From the NCBI GenBank assembly GCA_000727475.1, contig KL647288.1, positions 6,661,414 to 6,725,413 of the forward strand: a DNA stretch of 64,000 nt, given 5' to 3'. Both the position numbers and the translations under genes were made by a program. The notes under the pieces are model-generated. The model saw only the letters and a list, made by a program, of their open reading frames with translations, did no database searches and was not told where the DNA came from. Below, piece by piece: positions 61,201-64,000 of this stretch; the first letter of the stretch is position 1; each line of letters starts with the position of its first letter. The DNA comes from Sarcocystis neurona (lineage: Eukaryota > Apicomplexa > Conoidasida > Eucoccidiorida > Sarcocystidae).

Positions 61201-63803
61201 GCTGTCGGCGGCAGCACGCTACTCTGCTGTTGCTGTCAATCATGAGAAACGAGCGCCTTGCTCTCCACAAACAAACGTAGCTGTAGATTTGTGCTCGGAA
61301 AGCTCCCCGCACCCTTTTGTGACAGGCACTGTGGTGACGGGCGTGTACGGCGCGCAGGTGCGCGGCTGAATAAACCGTGAAAAGCTACCGTCTACACGCG
61401 GCAAAAGATAGGAACCACTACTAGCAGCAGCCTATATATCCAGTAAGAGACTGGCAGGTCCCCACAAACAGCTTCTAACGCCCCCCGCGGTGGCGGTTGG
61501 GTTTCTCTGTTTGTAATCCTTCAGGCGTAGTTCACTTACGCTGCAAGGCTGCGATTGACGGCGACAATATGTTCCAGGGCCGCAGTCGACGCAGTCCGAC
61601 TGGGAAGCGGCTCCCCCAGTATTCTCTGTCCCTGCCGAGTAAACGTTTACAGTACGCATTTAACACGCACAAGCAAAGAACTACAGTGCAGATGCACTGA
61701 CGTTGCGTCAGTATATGCTAGGGTTACCGGAACACTTCTAAGAGCTAACGAGGACGCTTCTCTGTTTACTCCGGTGTCACGTCATTGTTTCGGGTTCCAA
61801 GCCTGATCCCCCTCTAGGTTTCACGACAGACAGTCGGAGAGAAGTATATGCGTTTCCTTCGTACCTAGAGGGCAGAAGAGAGGGCGAAACAGCCCTGAAG
61901 GACAAAATGTGCCAGCGGAGCATGGAATCGGATCCCCAGCGTTACTCAGTTCTTGTCCTTCAGGAATCGGCAGGCAGGAGGATGCTTCTTGTTCTGTGTT
62001 GTAGGTTCCCTATAACAGCAAATACGTGTAACACGTGAACACAATTATTAACGTTACAGCAAGAATAGTCGAACACCACTGGTACCATGTGGCCCTTCAA
62101 AATATCGAGGTGACCGCGTCGCACATCCCCAGCTAGAGGTGCTGTCAGTTGGGGGGAGTCATATCCCCTACATGCATACCACTTCTTCACGAAAATTAGC
62201 CTCGTGTGGTGGTCGCACCGTGTCGTCTAGCCAAAACGCGTCCCAGTCTTCTGCAACACCTGCGCACTAAAGAATTTCTGTCCCATGTGGTGACCACCGC
62301 ACCTGCGCTCCCCCCGTGTCGTTTAATCAAAACGCGTCCCCAGTCTCGTGCAACACCTGCGCACTAAAGAATTTCTGTCCCATATGGTGACCACCGCACC
62401 TACGCTCCTCCAGTGCGACAAGCAAAGCGACAAAGTGACGCCCTCACCGGAGGACAAGGAAGAGGCGACATGGATCCCTCTGGGCAGTAGTGCTGCGCTG
62501 GACACGCGGAGCCCGAAGGCCGCTCACTCACAGCTCCTGGCGCACATAAGTGCATGCATAAAAGATCATGCGCAAAGCACAGAAGGTAGGATGACTGTAA
62601 CACGCAAAAAGGAATCCAACTGGAAATCGCAACAGGCTGAACGCTTTGCGGTGACGTCGCCCGTGCACGCGAAGACTACCTATTCCTACGGTTAGACAAT
62701 TCGTTTTGTTGCACTAAAACGCAACAGCTCTTGAGCACCCCCTTTCTAAACGTCGAGAAGCACGATTGCACAGACGGTGCAATCAGAATACTACTCCGGA
62801 CTGTTCCTGCGATCTTTGTGTCGGGAGCGGATGAAATGGGCACCAAGCGACTTGCTACTGCTGCAGAGGCCTCTGGCACAGCTTTTTAAAAACTACTCAC
62901 AGGGAGCCTCATTTCCTCTCCATAGGTCTTACTTCAGAGTCTTAAGCGTGAACAGCACGTTATATACCGTCCTTACACGTGAGCAATTTACCTCCGGAAC
63001 AGAAGAATCCTGCACTACATCTGGCGGTGGGGGCTGACAGCCCTGTGCCCGCACAGTACCTGAAGGCACGCTCAAACGATGATAAAGCAGCTCCCTATAT
63101 TTTCTGTTTGGCTGCTGTGTACTGGGTGATCTAGTGGAGAAAATCGCTGTAACACGTACAATGAATATGCCTCAGGCACTAATGGGATGAAACCGCTGCG
63201 GCTATGTCGTCTGCACTTGACCGGTTGCGCACCGAGGCAGCCTACGATCCAGATGCTGCGTATGCGCTAATGCTGTCAACCGCCCACTAGCGCGAAGCGT
63301 GGTACGAGCAGACGCAAGGAAGAGACTTGTTTCCGCAGACAATAGGAGAACTAGTAGACCAATCAGTCTTGCGTGACATGCTGACGCGGACGTTGGGTGA
63401 ATCACATCGTTTGGAACGTCCCGCACCGCGTGGACACCGGCACAAGTGAATTAGTAATTACGTGTTCCTCGCGCTTTGTTGGGTTCTTGCAGTGCCAAGG
63501 GCTTGCACAGGTGATGATTGATTTGTGTGTACTTCATCTTCTATTATCGAGGAAAAGTCGGCGAATAATGTCACCGTAAGTCACCTTGTGCCGCACCCGC
63601 CAAAGCGGCCGGCCAAGCTCTGGTTAGCGTGAGCTGGATCGTCGCCGATGCACTTACCATCCTCCATCGCATTGCACGCACTGGTTTTCGTCCGTAGCAC
63701 CCTCAGATGGTCGATACGTGCCAGCCGGGCAATCCACGGGATCTACAGTACCCTTGACGCAGTACTTCCCTTTCGGACATGGGCCGTACTGTCCATCTGG
63801 GTC
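27647..63803 (-). CDS. Giant GCC2/GCC3 domain transmembrane protein (5' end beyond window)
   Basis: Fifty-eight exons on the minus strand, all GT/AG, chain from 63803 down to a TGA at 27647. Their summed length of about 11.6 kb (3,860 codons) is a multiple of three with no phase conflict, except for one possible extra phase-neutral exon near 34.4 kb and a short uncertain intron at 40756-40819. The order is: GCC2/GCC3 Cys-rich modules; NHL-type propeller; unidentified insert; more Cys-rich modules; membrane-proximal region; one transmembrane helix; long coiled-coil cytoplasmic tail; acidic polyserine end. The first exon seen starts mid-protein in phase 0, so the signal peptide and N-terminus lie beyond 64 kb. 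Coccidia carry proteins annotated as 'GCC2 and GCC3 domain-containing', whose function is unknown. A receptor or adhesin-like secretory/surface role is inferred from architecture only. Sub-regions with exon coordinates follow. Confidence 0.85.
28422..40075 (-). other. Giant protein exons 37-57: coiled-coil cytoplasmic tail
   Basis: Exons 39817-40075, 39316-39435, 38916-39056, 37989-38168, 37567-37698, 37209-37324, 36951-37011, 36448-36690, 35173-35414, 34514-34661, 34007-34174, 33183-33513, 32711-32786, 32079-32257, 31420-31523, 30796-30908, 30147-30237, 29805-29915, 29053-29526, 28771-28874, 28422-28546. Translations are rich in Glu, Lys, Arg, Gln and Ala with heptad character, strongest in exon 55 (QKEQELETTMKQKKEKIE, RRRKRAELEIG). 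Two acidic/polar linkers interrupt it (exons 43 and 50). After exon 46 (donor CCG|GTGAGG) an extra exon or a longer exon 46 between 34375 and 34513 is possible. The role is inferred as dimerisation or cytoskeletal attachment. Confidence 0.75.
40336..42053 (-). other. Giant protein exons 33-36: membrane-proximal region and transmembrane helix
   Basis: Exons 41838-42053, 41316-41697, 40820-41069 and 40336-40755. Exon 33 has an EGF/ephrin-like Cys pattern (CSLCGASATSREGSTTCTC). Exons 34-35 carry a Cys-poor extracellular segment with KDSLLNTNKDFDYGNFR. Exon 36 adds the strand-rich AYTFKEEGIYVF and then the only strong transmembrane helix, RLFLACLLLVALFVFLGHLL, followed by basic residues (YRS..R), which gives a type I orientation. 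The intron between exons 35 and 36 is short (about 64 nt) and its acceptor (GGTGAG at 40756-40761) is uncertain; an alternative phase-0 pair exists. A second donor for exon 33 lies 3 nt away (41841). Confidence 0.75.
42604..49726 (-). other. Giant protein exons 22-32: second ladder of Cys-rich modules
   Basis: Exons 49419-49726, 48324-48496, 47933-48146, 47045-47461, 46052-46369, 45433-45587, 44854-45129, 44222-44541, 43700-44004, 43356-43438, 42604-42754. All joins are in phase. They restore uninterrupted modules such as ACPEGYSTYGEQAREEAD (exon 23|24), RMLPCPPGSKSGAGASE (24|25), VGTYQDAVGSTICKPCPPG (25|26) and GSCAPGFFCGLGNALA (27|28). Donors and acceptors are mostly strong (GTAAGT, GTGAGT-like; TTTCAG, TTATAG). 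Donors after exons 27 and 28 (GTAGGC, GTAGAG) are weaker. A 198-codon alternative frame over 47005-47601 is a shadow of exon 25. Confidence 0.85.
49926..51034 (-). other. Giant protein exons 20-21: unidentified insert of about 226 residues
   Basis: Exons 50565-51034 (phase 1 in, donor CTG|GTGAGC) and 49926-50133 (acceptor TTTGTAG, donor TCAG|GTGAGC). The sequence breaks the GCC2/GCC3 pattern. It has six or seven irregular cysteines, polar strands such as AGNLLVINLESEESVGSVEV, and later SRDYESGGWENIGSLKQ and LGLRLLKPDKVDVQKVVV. The alternation of strand-like and loop segments suggests a compact beta-sandwich (a discoidin- or jelly-roll-like fold is possible), but I do not recognise the family. 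The acceptor of exon 20 (CATATAAG) is weak and was chosen because it is the only one in the needed phase. Confidence 0.6.
51289..55901 (-). other. Giant protein exons 14-19: NHL-type beta-propeller
   Basis: Exons 55728-55901, 55033-55155, 54228-54434, 53414-53565, 52533-52652 and 51289-51595. After splicing, five blade signatures appear in order: GDYFVADSGNKRVLHV, SVLYVSYEGRPRLIRH, GKLYVADPKENRLLEV, GNVYVADTGNGKIRI and AVLFADATSHRIRRI. They are separated by stretches typical of NHL repeats (SGSIRTIIGQG, ISTVVGAGATDKLDG, HPTDVWVDVDGN). Blades run across splice junctions, which is why no single frame reveals them. A sixth blade may be formed by the flanks. Exon 19 passes from the last blade straight into Cys-rich modules (CKECPPGEYCSGTGLVAPSG). 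NHL propellers usually bind proteins or other ligands. Confidence 0.82.
52970..52988. repeat. (TA)n microsatellite in an intron
   Basis: Alternating TA following a purine-rich gaga/aaga patch (about 52900-52920). It lies in the intron between exons 17 and 18 of the giant gene. Confidence 0.85.
57377..57424. repeat. 24-bp tandem duplication in an intron
   Basis: Two copies of a 24-bp unit containing ggttccggctaaaacgc (57377-57400 and 57401-57424) differ at two positions. They sit in the intron between exons 11 and 12 of the giant gene. Confidence 0.8.
62217..62410. repeat. 97-bp tandem duplication in an intron
   Basis: Two near-identical copies (about 62217-62313 and 62314-62410) share gcaacacctgcgcactaaag and the flanking ccaaaacgcg/tcaaaacgcg and tgaccaccgcacct blocks, with a few substitutions and a 1-nt indel. 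They lie in the intron between exons 3 and 4 of the giant gene, ending 37 bp from exon 3. Confidence 0.85.
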
Positions 63804-64000
63804 CTGCAATGTGCATAGCAAGATCTCAGCGAAGCTATTCCATGACGTGTCGTTCAGATACTCTGCGAGGAGAAGAGCTCATTCGGCCCTGTGAGCTTCG
63901 AGGAGGTCCTAGAGCAGACCTGCTAGGATGCAGCTCTACGTACAACCGAGGGCGTGAGAGAATGACCTGGACAGCGTGATAAACCTTTTAGTCGTGTGCC
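63804..64000. other. Intron of the giant gene running off the window
   Basis: This is sequence upstream (5' on the minus strand) of exon 1, whose acceptor is TTGCAG at 63804-63809. No further Cys-rich exon is visible before the edge. Confidence 0.5.

Larger units (their letters stand above)
56303..63803 (-). other. Giant protein exons 1-13: first ladder of Cys-rich GCC2/GCC3 modules
   Basis: Exons: 63658-63803, 62992-63059, 62448-62536, 61865-62009, 61540-61631, 60743-60826, 60008-60132, 59399-59553, 58863-58971, 58419-58513, 57920-58078, 57040-57255, 56303-56578. The translation repeats the ephrin-receptor-like pattern C-P-x-G-x-Y/F-C ... P-C-P-x-G-T-Y ... C-x-x-C, for example CPAGHYCPGGTVESIPCP and GFYCPQNTKAGTFFPCPVGT. 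Many introns fall inside modules at the Gly of CPxG in phase 1 (G|GT), the arrangement expected if exons were duplicated or shuffled. Exon 7 (60008-60132) has the weakest ends (donor CGCG|GTATAA). These modules are disulfide-bonded and extracellular or luminal in the proteins where they are known. Confidence 0.85.

Noticed and set aside
1..64000. CRISPR arrays, prokaryotic operons, insertion sequences
   Set aside because: No regularly spaced direct repeats and no transposase-like frame. Genes are spliced and eukaryotic.

Overview
The window looks like nuclear DNA of an apicomplexan parasite of the Sarcocystidae (coccidia; a Sarcocystis-like organism is my best guess). The evidence is a rhoptry-family pseudokinase, a very large membrane protein of the coccidian 'GCC2/GCC3 domain' type, roughly balanced base composition, low gene density, and genes cut into many short exons with GT/AG introns. 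Most genes here are not visible as long open reading frames. I rebuilt them by eye by chaining exons whose splice sites and reading phases agree.

Layout. 1-3.8 kb: isolated, good-looking exons of unidentified genes (minus 556-1262, minus 2641-2958, plus 1783-1938). 3.8-6.4 kb, plus: a complete or nearly complete PDCD5 gene (DNA-binding TFAR19 family). 6.4-13.9 kb: mostly unassigned, with microsatellites, a perfect hairpin and two weak small-ORF candidates. 14.1-17.4 kb, plus: a three-exon protein kinase with a long Ser/Gly/Cys-rich N-terminal half. 17.4-20.3 kb: a diverged tandem duplication of non-coding character. 20.3-22.4 kb, plus: a single-exon ROP2-superfamily rhoptry pseudokinase. 22.5-23.9 kb, minus: a cryptic multi-exon membrane/Cys-rich protein of unknown function. 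24-27.6 kb: weak ORFs only.

27.6-64 kb is one enormous minus-strand gene that continues past the right edge. I resolve 58 exons (about 3,860 codons), with the reading phase agreeing from exon to exon. One doubtful phase-neutral stretch remains near 34.4 kb. The order is: a ladder of Cys-rich GCC2/GCC3 (ephrin-receptor-like) modules; a five-blade-signature NHL-type propeller; an unidentified insert of about 226 residues; a second ladder of Cys-rich modules; a membrane-proximal region; one transmembrane helix; a cytoplasmic tail of about 1,360 residues, largely coiled coil; and an acidic polyserine C-terminus.

How the genes relate: the kinase and the pseudokinase lie in the same orientation 2.8 kb apart and could share an origin or a secretory destination, but only the pseudokinase shows a clear signal-like segment. 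The giant protein is built like a surface or secretory-organelle receptor that links an extracellular Cys-rich stalk to a cytoskeletal coiled-coil tail. Nothing in the window indicates an operon or a mobile-element cluster.
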